NCBI GenBank assembly: GCA_903885525.1
Contig: CAISJA010000252.1
Location: 1 to 10,141 of the forward strand
Length of the DNA: 10,141 bases
Direction of reading: 5' to 3'
Origin: an uncultured Opitutaceae bacterium
GTDB lineage: Bacteria > Verrucomicrobiota > Verrucomicrobiia > Opitutales > Opitutaceae
Part shown: positions 1 to 5,628 of the stretch, one piece after another
Position numbering within the stretch: position 1 is the first letter of the stretch
How the letters are laid out: each line of letters opens with the position of its first letter
Program-made: the position numbers and the translations under genes
Notes under the pieces: generated by a model
Databases searched by the model: none
Told to the model about the DNA's origin: nothing
Seen by the model: only the letters and a program-made list of their open reading frames with translations

Positions 1-2556
1 CACGGCCTGCCCATCGAGCAGAAGGTCAGCCGGGAAATCCAGGAACAGAAGCTCACCGTCACCACGGCGGAACTCCGCGCCCGGTGCGACGCCTTCTCGG
101 AGGGGTGGATCGCCCGGCAGACCACCCAGTTCAAGCGCCTCGGCATCGTCGCCGACTGGGCAAACCAGTACAAGACGAAGGCCCCGGCGTTCGAGGCCGA
201 CGTGCTGCGCACCTTTGCCGCCTTTGTCGAACAGGGCCTCGTTTACCGCAGCAAGAAGCCGGTCTACTGGTCGATCCCCTTCGAGACCGCCCTCGCCGAG
301 GCCGAAATCGAATACAAGGACCATGTTTCCCCCTCCATTTGGGTCAAATTTGCCGTCCCGGCTGCCGAAGCCGCGAAATTCGGACTCCCAACAGAGAGGC
401 CCCTCTCTATCGTCATCTGGACAACCACTCCCTGGACCATTCCCGCCAACCTCGCCATCGCGGTGCATCCGGAAGTGGACTACGTGGTGGCCGACACCGG
501 CACCGAGTGCGTCATTGTGGCCGGACCGCTTCTCGGCGCGGTGCTCGCCGCCGCCAAGATCGAGGCCCAGCCCGTTATCCTGCGGACACTGAAGGGTGCC
601 GGCCTGGAGCACCTGCAGGCCCGCCATCCCTTCATCGACCGCGCCTCGCCCGTCGTCCTGGCCGACTACGTCACCACCGAGAGCGGCACCGGCTGCGTCC
701 ACACCGCCCCCGGCCACGGGGCGGAGGACTATCTGACCGGCCTCAAGTACGGCCTCGCCATTTACTGCCCGGTCGGCGACGACGGCACCTACCTCGACGA
801 CGGCCAGGTGCCGGCCGATATGGTCGGACTGACCACGCTGGAAAGCGTTGAAGACCTCGCGGCCAAGAAGACCTCCCCGGCCAACATCGCCGTCCTGAGG
901 AAGCTGGACGCCGCCGGCGCCCTGTTCGCCAAGCAACGTTACGAGCACCAATATCCGCATTGCTGGCGCTCCAAGACCCCGATCATTTTCCGCGCCGTCG
1001 ACCAGTGGTTTGTCTCCCTCGACAAGGCCGGCCACCGGCAGATCGCCCTCGCCGAGATCACCAAGATCGCGCAAGTGCAGGGTTGGATCCCCGCCTGGGG
1101 CGAGGCCCGCATCCGCGGGGCCGTGGAATCCCGGCCCGACTGGTGCATCAGCCGCCAACGCTCCTGGGGCGTGCCCATCATCGCCTTCTACGGCCCGGAC
1201 AAGCAGGCCTTCCTCGACGCCGGCGTCATCCGCGCCGTGGCCGACAAGATCGTCACCCGCGGCACCAATTTCTGGTACGATGCCACCCCGGCGGAAATCC
1301 TCGCCGAGATCGCCCTCCCCGCCGGCTGGCCCGCCGCCGCCGCGCTGACTTGCGGGCGCGACACCCTGGATGTGTGGATCGACTCCGGCTCCACCCAGGC
1401 CGCCGTGCTCCGCCGCGGCCAGGGCGGCACCCACTGGCCGGCCGACCTCTACCTCGAGGGCAGCGATCAGCACCGCGGGTGGTTCCAATCATCCCTCTGG
1501 TGCAGCGTCATCGCCTTCGGCGCCGCGCCGTACCGGGCCGTCCTCACCCACGGCTTTATCGTCGACAAGAACCGGCAGAAAATCTCCAAAAGTTCGACCT
1601 ACCAGAAGCCGCAGACCGCCGAGGCCTACATCGGCCAGCACGGTGCCGATGTGATCCGTCTCTGGATCGCCTCCCAGGATTTCCGCGACGACATCCCGGT
1701 GGACGACGAGATCCTCAAGCATGTCGGCGAAGCATACCGCCTCTTCCGCAACACCTTCCGGTTCCAGCTTTCCAACCTGTTCGACTTCGACGCCGCCAAT
1801 CACGCCGTCGCCGTCAAGGATATGGATGCGCTCGACCGCTGGGCCCTGCATCAGACCGCTGGGCTGCTCGACGAATGCACCCGGGCCTACGACGCCTACG
1901 AATTCCACCGCGTCTACCAGCTCTGCAACCAATTCTGCTCGGTCACCCTCTCCGCCGTCTATCACGACATCCTGAAGGACCGGCTCTATACGTTGGGGGC
2001 CGCGCACCCGCTGCGCCGCTCCTCCCAGACCGCGATCCACGCCATCTTCGGCGTGCTGGTGAAAATCCTCGCCCCGGTACTCACCTTCACCGCCGACGAG
2101 GCGTGGAGCTATGCCACCACCGGCAAGGAATACTCCGACGGTTCCATCCATCTGCAGGACTGGCCGATCGCGCCGGCGGACTGGCGCGATGAGGGTTTGG
2201 CCGCAGAATTCGAAGCCCTCTTCACCCTGCGGCTCAAAACCAACACCCTCCTGGAGCCTTTCCGGGCCAGCGGTAAAATCGGCAAGTCGCTGGATGCGGT
2301 GATCACCTTGGCCGGACCGAGCGCCGATCCCGCCCTCGCGGCCGCAGCCAAACACGCGCCGTCGCTCCCGGAATTGCTGATCGTATCCGCGGTAAACTTG
2401 GCACCAACCGAACTCACCGCCACCCTGATTCAGACCGATATCGCCCGGGATGTTGGTCTCACCCGCTGCCCGCGCTGCTGGCGTTGGGTGCCGGCCCTCT
2501 CTCACACTTCTCACGGAGAAGTTTGCCCTCGCTGCGCGGAAGCGCTTAACTCCTGA
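1..2556 (+). CDS. ileS: Isoleucyl-tRNA synthetase, 3' part (5' end outside window)
   Basis: Class I aminoacyl-tRNA synthetase that charges tRNA-Ile in the cytoplasm and edits misactivated valine. The frame is open from base 1 and the first residues are HGLPIE, which in this family lie shortly after the HIGH ATP-binding motif, so only roughly the first 70 residues are missing. The editing domain (CP1) shows TTTPWTIP near base 421 and TGCVHTAPGHG near 691-723. The catalytic core continues with DWCISRQRSWGVPI (near 1138), DVWIDSGS (near 1369) and the second ATP-binding loop as KISKS (1579-1593) instead of the usual KMSKS. The anticodon-binding helical domain follows, and the C-terminus carries a zinc-finger pattern CxxC (Cys codons at 2467 and 2476) and CxxC (2524 and 2533). 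All catalytic landmarks are intact and there is no frameshift. The dksA-like gene starts 15 bases after the stop, so co-transcription is likely. Identity is very secure. Confidence 0.97.
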   Translation, partial: HGLPIEQKVSREIQEQKLTVTTAELRARCDAFSEGWIARQTTQFKRLGIVADWANQYKTKAPAFEADVLRTFAAFVEQGLVYRSKKPVYWSIPFETALAEAEIEYKDHVSPSIWVKFAVPAAEAAKFGLPTERPLSIVIWTTTPWTIPANLAIAVHPEVDYVVADTGTECVIVAGPLLGAVLAAAKIEAQPVILRTLKGAGLEHLQARHPFIDRASPVVLADYVTTESGTGCVHTAPGHGAEDYLTGLKYGLAIYCPVGDDGTYLDDGQVPADMVGLTTLESVEDLAAKKTSPANIAVLRKLDAAGALFAKQRYEHQYPHCWRSKTPIIFRAVDQWFVSLDKAGHRQIALAEITKIAQVQGWIPAWGEARIRGAVESRPDWCISRQRSWGVPIIAFYGPDKQAFLDAGVIRAVADKIVTRGTNFWYDATPAEILAEIALPAGWPAAAALTCGRDTLDVWIDSGSTQAAVLRRGQGGTHWPADLYLEGSDQHRGWFQSSLWCSVIAFGAAPYRAVLTHGFIVDKNRQKISKSSTYQKPQTAEAYIGQHGADVIRLWIASQDFRDDIPVDDEILKHVGEAYRLFRNTFRFQLSNLFDFDAANHAVAVKDMDALDRWALHQTAGLLDECTRAYDAYEFHRVYQLCNQFCSVTLSAVYHDILKDRLYTLGAAHPLRRSSQTAIHAIFGVLVKILAPVLTFTADEAWSYATTGKEYSDGSIHLQDWPIAPADWRDEGLAAEFEALFTLRLKTNTLLEPFRASGKIGKSLDAVITLAGPSADPALAAAAKHAPSLPELLIVSAVNLAPTELTATLIQTDIARDVGLTRCPRCWRWVPALSHTSHGEVCPRCAEALNS

Positions 2557-2571
2557 ACCGATCTACCGATT

Positions 2572-3567
2572 ATGGCTAAGAGCAAAAAACCCACCGCGAA
2601 GAAATCCACCGCGAAGAAACCTGTCGCCAAGAAGCCCGCGCCCAAGAAGCCCGCCGCCAAGGCGGCACCCGCACCCGCCAAACCCATTCCTGCCAAACCC
2701 ATTCCTGCCAAACTGCTTCCTGCCAAACCTGTCGCCAAGATTCCGGCCAAGGCTCCTGCTCCCGCCGCCCCCGCGCCGGCCAAAGCAAAGCCCGCCATGT
2801 CCGCCGCCGACCTCAAGCGCATGATCCTCGATCGCAAGTCCGCCGGTCCCGCCAAGTCCATCGCGTTCTCCCTCGATGAGGTCCGGGAAATCGCCAAAAA
2901 GAACGAGAAGGTCGGCGAAACGCCGGCCAAGGTGGCCAAGAATGGCGCCAAGACGGCCACCAACGGCAAAACGGCCGAGACCGAGGCAAAGCTGGAGAAG
3001 CCGGCCAAGCCGCATTTTGTCAAACCCGCCTCCCTGAGCGACATCCTCGGCTTCAATCCCCGCCAGGGCCGGAAGCCGGTGCTGGAACTTGACGACGATT
3101 CCGTGCCCGAGAAATTCAAGCGGTACTACCGCCTGCTGGTCGAGCTGCGCTCCCATGTCATGGTCTCGCTCGGCGAGCACACGGAGGAAACCCTCCTCAA
3201 ATCCGCCAAAGATGACTCCGGCGACCTTTCCGGCTACGGCCAGCACATGGCCGATGCGGGCACCGACACCTTTGACCGCGACTTCGCCCTCAGCCTTGTC
3301 TCGAACGAGCAGGAGGCCCTCGCCGAGATCGAGGCGGCCATCAAGCGCATCCGCGACGGCACCTACGGCATCTGCGAATCCACGCAGAAGCCCATCGCCA
3401 AGGAGCGCCTGCTCGCCGTGCCCTTCACCCGCTACTCCGCCGAAGCCAAGAAGCAGGTCGAGCGCCATTCCCACCGCGCCCAGCAGCGCGGCGGTCTGTT
3501 CGGCGACGCCAATGAAGAGGACGGCGGTGGCAAGGCCGCGGACGAAGATGCGGGCGGCGAAGAGTGA
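2572..3567 (+). CDS. TraR/DksA-family protein with long Lys/Ala/Pro-rich N-terminal tail and degenerate zinc finger
   Basis: 331 residues. DksA-type proteins bind in the RNA polymerase secondary channel and modulate initiation; that role is inferred here from family only. Residues 1 to about 75 are AKKP/AKPIP repeats, very basic and histone-H1-like, followed by a second AK-rich linker (about 100-145). The family domain begins near residue 180: a coiled coil whose tip carries DAGTDTFDRDFAL (228-240), matching the GTE-(F/Y)-ER-type motif of the YteA/YocK-like branch. The zinc-finger region reads YGICESTQKPI (265-275), so of the CxxC pair only Cys268 remains (Thr at 271), and the second pair is Ser289 and Ala292. 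The finger therefore lacks three of four ligands. The C-terminus is acidic (DANEEDGGG...). The ATG lies 15 bases after the ileS stop; no good Shine-Dalgarno sequence is visible, consistent with coupling to ileS. Family assignment is firm, function is not. Confidence 0.88.
   Translation: MAKSKKPTAKKSTAKKPVAKKPAPKKPAAKAAPAPAKPIPAKPIPAKLLPAKPVAKIPAKAPAPAAPAPAKAKPAMSAADLKRMILDRKSAGPAKSIAFSLDEVREIAKKNEKVGETPAKVAKNGAKTATNGKTAETEAKLEKPAKPHFVKPASLSDILGFNPRQGRKPVLELDDDSVPEKFKRYYRLLVELRSHVMVSLGEHTEETLLKSAKDDSGDLSGYGQHMADAGTDTFDRDFALSLVSNEQEALAEIEAAIKRIRDGTYGICESTQKPIAKERLLAVPFTRYSAEAKKQVERHSHRAQQRGGLFGDANEEDGGGKAADEDAGGEE
2677..2721 (+). repeat. Three tandem 15-base coding repeats (AKPIP)
   Basis: Inside the basic tail of the dksA-like gene, GCCAAACCCATTCCT occurs twice without any change (2677-2691, 2692-2706). 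A third copy differs at three positions (2707-2721, AKLLP), followed by a partial fourth. The unit keeps the reading frame and encodes Ala-Lys-Pro-Ile-Pro. Identical adjacent copies suggest recent slippage expansion of the tail. Confidence 0.85.
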
Positions 3568-3570
3568 GGG

Positions 3571-3605
3571 GATTTTCGAATTTCGATTTTGGATTTTCGA
3601 TTGTC
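3571..3605. repeat. Five tandem degenerate heptamers, consensus GATTTTC
   Basis: Starting 3 bases after the dksA-like stop codon, five 7-base units begin at 3571, 3578, 3585, 3592 and 3599. Units 1 and 4 are GATTTTC; unit 2 is GAATTTC, unit 3 GATTTTG and unit 5 GATTGTC. The block is strikingly AT-rich in a GC-rich region. Short degenerate heptamer arrays between genes are known from other bacteria (for example the STRR sequences of heterocystous cyanobacteria); any kinship with those is only an analogy. Whether this one has a function is unknown. Confidence 0.8.
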
Positions 3606-3698
3606 CCTCCGTCCTCACTCTCCGGCCGGTCCAGTATGGATTCGGGACGTCCGTCGCTGCGGGCGGCGACCACCTCTCGCGCACATCGCTGCGCCCTG

Positions 3699-3727
3699 AT
3701 CCCATCCTCCCACTCCGCCGATGGGAT
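3699..3727 (+). promoter_or_regulatory. Inverted repeat just upstream of the lspA start
   Basis: Perfect 8-base arms ATCCCATC (3699-3706) and GATGGGAT (3720-3727) are separated by 13 bases. They end 4 bases before the candidate ribosome-binding stretch AAGAG (3732-3736) of lspA. There is no T-run, so it is not an obvious terminator. It could be a leader hairpin or an operator, or it could be chance. Confidence 0.35.
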
Positions 3728-3745
3728 GGCCAAGAGCCCGTGCCA

Positions 3746-4264
3746 TTGAAAAACGAAACCACACCCTCCCTATTCAGCCGAGTCCGGCCGTACCGCTTGT
3801 TCTGGTTCGTCGCCCTGTCGGTCTTCCTTCTCGACAAGGTGACCAAGGCCTGGATCGCGTCGCGCCTGCCGCTGGGCAGTTACGGCCCGCGCCATCACAT
3901 CCCGGTTCTTCCCGGTTTCTTTAATCTGGTCCACGCCGGCAACACCGGCTCGGCCTGGAGCATGTTCACCGGCATGGGCACCGCACTGGGCTTCCTCGCC
4001 GTTGGCACCCTCGTCGCCATTTTCTTTTGGCGGCATGAGCTAGGGCTGCGCTCCCTGCTGCCCCAGCTCAGCTTTGGCCTGCTTTGTGGCGGCACCGCCG
4101 GTAACCTCACCGACCGCCTGGAGCTTGGCTACGTGGTGGATTTTCTTGATTTCCACTTCGGCAGCTACATCTATCCCACGTTCAACGTGGCCGACATCGG
4201 GATCGTGGTTGGCGTCTTCAGCTACATCCTCTGGTCGCTCCGCCTGCCGGCAGAGCGGAAATAG
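3746..4264 (+). CDS. lspA: Lipoprotein signal peptidase (signal peptidase II)
   Basis: Integral inner-membrane aspartyl protease that removes signal peptides from diacylglyceryl-modified prolipoproteins. Taking TTG at 3746 as start gives 172 residues, within the usual family length. Hydrophobic segments lie near residues 18-30, 79-95, 106-118 and 150-165, giving the expected four-helix layout. Family motifs are present: HAGNTGSAWSMF (63-74), GNLTDR (119-124) and FNVADIG (146-152), with the catalytic aspartates at 123 and 150. The start is uncertain because no in-frame ATG is near. TTG 3746 has AAGAG at 3732-3736 with a 9-base spacer, while GTG 3740 would have only 3 bases; the latter adds two residues. 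The frame is open further upstream but runs through the heptamer array and is not family-like. ileS–lspA linkage is common in bacteria; here the dksA-like gene lies between them. The gene converges on yicC. Confidence 0.93.
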   Translation: MKNETTPSLFSRVRPYRLFWFVALSVFLLDKVTKAWIASRLPLGSYGPRHHIPVLPGFFNLVHAGNTGSAWSMFTGMGTALGFLAVGTLVAIFFWRHELGLRSLLPQLSFGLLCGGTAGNLTDRLELGYVVDFLDFHFGSYIYPTFNVADIGIVVGVFSYILWSLRLPAERK

Positions 4265-4286
4265 CCCACGGGCCCGGCCCCTCATC

Positions 4287-4309
4287 ATTTCCCGGCGGTG
4301 CCGGGAAAT
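4287..4309. terminator. Hairpin shared by convergent lspA and yicC (candidate bidirectional terminator)
   Basis: Perfect 10-base arms ATTTCCCGGC (4287-4296) and GCCGGGAAAT (4300-4309) enclose a 3-base loop. On the plus strand the right arm continues into TATT, giving a short T-rich tail for lspA transcripts. On the minus strand the hairpin follows the yicC stop codon directly (the TAA shares base 4309 with the stem), but the following bases are not T-rich, so termination there may be weaker. Position between convergent genes and stem quality make this a convincing terminator. Confidence 0.75.
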
Positions 4310-5175
4310 TATTCCACGTTGGCCATCTGCTCGCGCACGCGCTCCAGCTCGTTCTTGAATTCGATCACCTGCTGCGCGACGGCGAGGTCGTTGGCCTTGC
4401 TGCCGATGGTGTGGATCTCCCGGCCAACCTCCTGCAGGATGAACTCGGCCTTGCGGCCCACCTCCCCCTCCTGCCGCAGCAAACCGGACAACTGGCCCAG
4501 GTGGCTGCGGAGCCGCGTCAGCTCCTCGGAGGTGTCGCAGCGGTCCGCGAAGAGCGCGACTTCCTTGAGCACCCGCTCATCCGCAAGCTCAAGCGCCAGC
4601 CCTGCCGCCCGCAGCCGCTGGAGCAGCAGCTCGCGGTAGCCGGCGGTGACCTCCGGGGCGCGGAGGGCGATGTTTTCGACAGAGCCGCCCAAGGTGGCGA
4701 GGCGGCGGAGGAGGTCGAGCAGGAGCGCCTCGCCCTCCTTGGCCCGCATCGCCCCCAGCTCCCGGAAAGCCTGCTGCACCGCCGGGAGAACGGACGGCCG
4801 GGCCGCCTCGACGGCCGGCAGCACCGCCCCGCCGCGCTGCGCGCTGACCACCTGCCAGAGCAGCTCGGCGGTGGGCTCAAACCGGATCCCGCGGTCGCGG
4901 GCCAGATCGGCCAGCTGGTCCAGCGTCACCCGGAGCGCCTGGGCGTCCCACTCCGCCGCCCCCGGCCGTCCGGTGACCTCGATGGCGACATGCACCTTGC
5001 CGCGCAGGACAGACCGGCGCGCTGCTTCCAGGATGGCCGGCTCCAGCGCCTCCCAGGCATCGGGCAACGCCACTGAGAGGTCGAGCGTCCGCCGGTTGAC
5101 CGACGTGATCTGCACGGTGAGGCTGTGCGGCCCGAGGGCGCCGGTCGCCCGGCCGTATCCGGTCATGCTGTTCAT
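4309..5175 (-). CDS. yicC: YicC/YloC-family protein (RNA-turnover associated)
   Basis: 288 residues, the normal length of the family. The N-terminus is MNSMTGYGRATG, matching the family signature SMTGYGR. The C-terminus, EVGREIHTIGSKANDLAVAQ followed by a FKNELERVREQMANVE segment, matches the conserved C-terminal domain. Members from E. coli and Bacillus have been reported as endoribonucleases or RNase-associated factors; that activity is known for the family and not shown here. The ATG at 5175 is chosen because the signature starts there. A second ATG at 5166 is also possible and would have a GAG 9 bases upstream; no strong ribosome site is visible for either. The region before 5175 is a heptamer array rather than ordinary leader. 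The gene is last in the minus-strand series trpB, four-helix gene, yicC and ends at the shared hairpin with lspA. Confidence 0.95.
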   Translation of the reverse strand: MNSMTGYGRATGALGPHSLTVQITSVNRRTLDLSVALPDAWEALEPAILEAARRSVLRGKVHVAIEVTGRPGAAEWDAQALRVTLDQLADLARDRGIRFEPTAELLWQVVSAQRGGAVLPAVEAARPSVLPAVQQAFRELGAMRAKEGEALLLDLLRRLATLGGSVENIALRAPEVTAGYRELLLQRLRAAGLALELADERVLKEVALFADRCDTSEELTRLRSHLGQLSGLLRQEGEVGRKAEFILQEVGREIHTIGSKANDLAVAQQVIEFKNELERVREQMANVE

Positions 5176-5181
5176 CTCGGG

Positions 5182-5216
5182 CAAGTAACAAGTATCAGGT
5201 CCCAAGTAGCAAGCAT
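5182..5216. repeat. Left heptamer array, five units, consensus CAAGTAN (plus strand)
   Basis: Five 7-base units begin at 5182, 5189, 5196, 5203 and 5210. Units 1, 2 and 4 are CAAGTAA, CAAGTAT and CAAGTAG; unit 5 is CAAGCAT; unit 3 deviates as CAGGTCC. The period is exact and stops on both sides. It lies 8 bases beyond the stop of the four-helix gene and 6 bases before the yicC start. It is the inverted partner of the array at 5594-5628. Confidence 0.85.
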
Positions 5217-5224
5217 GCGGATGC

Positions 5225-5593
5225 TCACTGCTTCTCCCCGGTATCATCCTTGGCAGCAAAGCGAGAGAATATCTTGGTCAATTCCGTCGCCTCCGGGGAG
5301 AGGTCGGTCTGGGCCTTGCTGAGCAATTCATCCGTTCCCGTCTCGGTCAGGCGCAGCCAAAGATTGGTTTCCCTCGCTTCTTTGCGGCATACTTTGATCC
5401 GGTAAAGGAAATCCCTCCGGCTCAATCCTTCCTGAGCTTCCAGGTAGTTAGCCGCCACTGAACCGGAAGACCGTACCAGTTGCCTGGCATTCTCAAAATT
5501 CGAAACGGATTTCGGGAGACGGTTCACCGAGCGTCGGACGGCGAGAGCAAACTCAAAGGTTCGCTGAACCAAGTCTCGAGTCGGCTCGCTCAT
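5225..5593 (-). CDS. Four-helix bundle protein, 23S rRNA intervening-sequence (S23) type
   Basis: 122 residues, full length for the family. The diagnostic central stretch is present: LVRSSGSVAANYLEAQEG (39-56), then SRRDF and the KEARETNLWLRL segment (71-82). These correspond to the family's SxSxxANYxEAQ...SRxDFxxxxxxxxKEARExxxWLxL pattern. It should be a small all-helical soluble protein, known to form oligomeric bundles in relatives; its biochemical role is not established. The ATG at 5593 comes 4 bases after the trpB stop. The best ribosome-site match, GGAGG, lies 14 bases upstream inside the third unit of the right heptamer array, which is rather far, so coupling to trpB is likely. GC is lower than its neighbours and inverted arrays flank it, both signs of acquisition. 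The DGR accessory protein Avd has a related fold, but no reverse transcriptase or template/variable repeats are seen here. Confidence 0.9.
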   Translation of the reverse strand: MSEPTRDLVQRTFEFALAVRRSVNRLPKSVSNFENARQLVRSSGSVAANYLEAQEGLSRRDFLYRIKVCRKEARETNLWLRLTETGTDELLSKAQTDLSPEATELTKIFSRFAAKDDTGEKQ

Positions 5594-5628
5594 CTTGTCA
5601 CTTGATCCCTCCCGCTTGACCCTTGGTG
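5594..5628. repeat. Right heptamer array, five units, CTTGNNN (plus strand), overlapping the trpB 3' end
   Basis: Units begin at 5594, 5601, 5608, 5615 and 5622. Four start with CTTG (CTTGTCA, CTTGATC, CTTGACC, CTTGGTG); the middle one is CCTCCCG. On the minus strand this gives CAAG cores every 7 bases leading directly into the ATG of the four-helix gene. The array supplies the last codons and stop of trpB and the only Shine-Dalgarno-like stretch of the next gene. The three bases after each core vary more than in the left array, so chance is less fully excluded here. Confidence 0.65.

Larger units (their letters stand above)
5182..5628 (-). mobile_element. Putative intervening-sequence-like unit: four-helix-bundle gene between inverted heptamer arrays
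   Basis: The unit is 447 bases: array, gene, array. Both arrays have five heptamers with CAAG cores reading inward, so they form an imperfect 35-base inverted repeat at the ends. In both, units 1, 2, 4 and 5 keep CAAG and unit 3 has AGG instead. The gene inside has about 55% GC by hand count (205 of 370 bases), against about 68-77% in sample 60-base blocks of trpB and yicC. Classical 23S rRNA intervening sequences that encode this protein family also have terminal inverted repeats. No target-site duplication or transposase is visible, so mobility is inference only. Confidence 0.45.

Noticed and set aside
1579..1593. KISKS as a defective synthetase signature
   Set aside because: Met to Ile in KMSKS is a conservative change seen as ordinary variation in class I synthetases; both lysines and the serine are kept.
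960..2514. Long open frames within ileS (plus-strand 960-2192; minus-strand 1489-2514)
   Set aside because: Shadow frames of a fully conserved synthetase gene; arginine/proline-rich or glycine-rich with no motif.
3601..3640. Promoter made of TTGTCC and TATGGA before lspA
   Set aside because: Spacing is 28 bases, far from the usual 16-18, and the -10 match is poor.
3748..3761. GAAAAAC GAAACCA at the lspA start as an inverted partner of the GATTTTC array
   Set aside because: Only two poor units (6/7 and 4/7 to the complement) and they are coding; no gene lies between them and the array. Most likely chance.
2563..3846. 427-codon minus-strand frame opposite the dksA-like gene
   Set aside because: Glycine/leucine-rich mirror of the AKKP repeats; it also runs through the intergenic heptamer array, with no recognisable domain.
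5225..5593. Avd accessory gene of a diversity-generating retroelement
   Set aside because: Fold is related, but there is no reverse transcriptase gene and no template/variable repeat pair in the window.
5182..5628. CRISPR array
   Set aside because: Units are 7 bases and contiguous, with no spacers, and the two arrays flank a gene; no cas genes.
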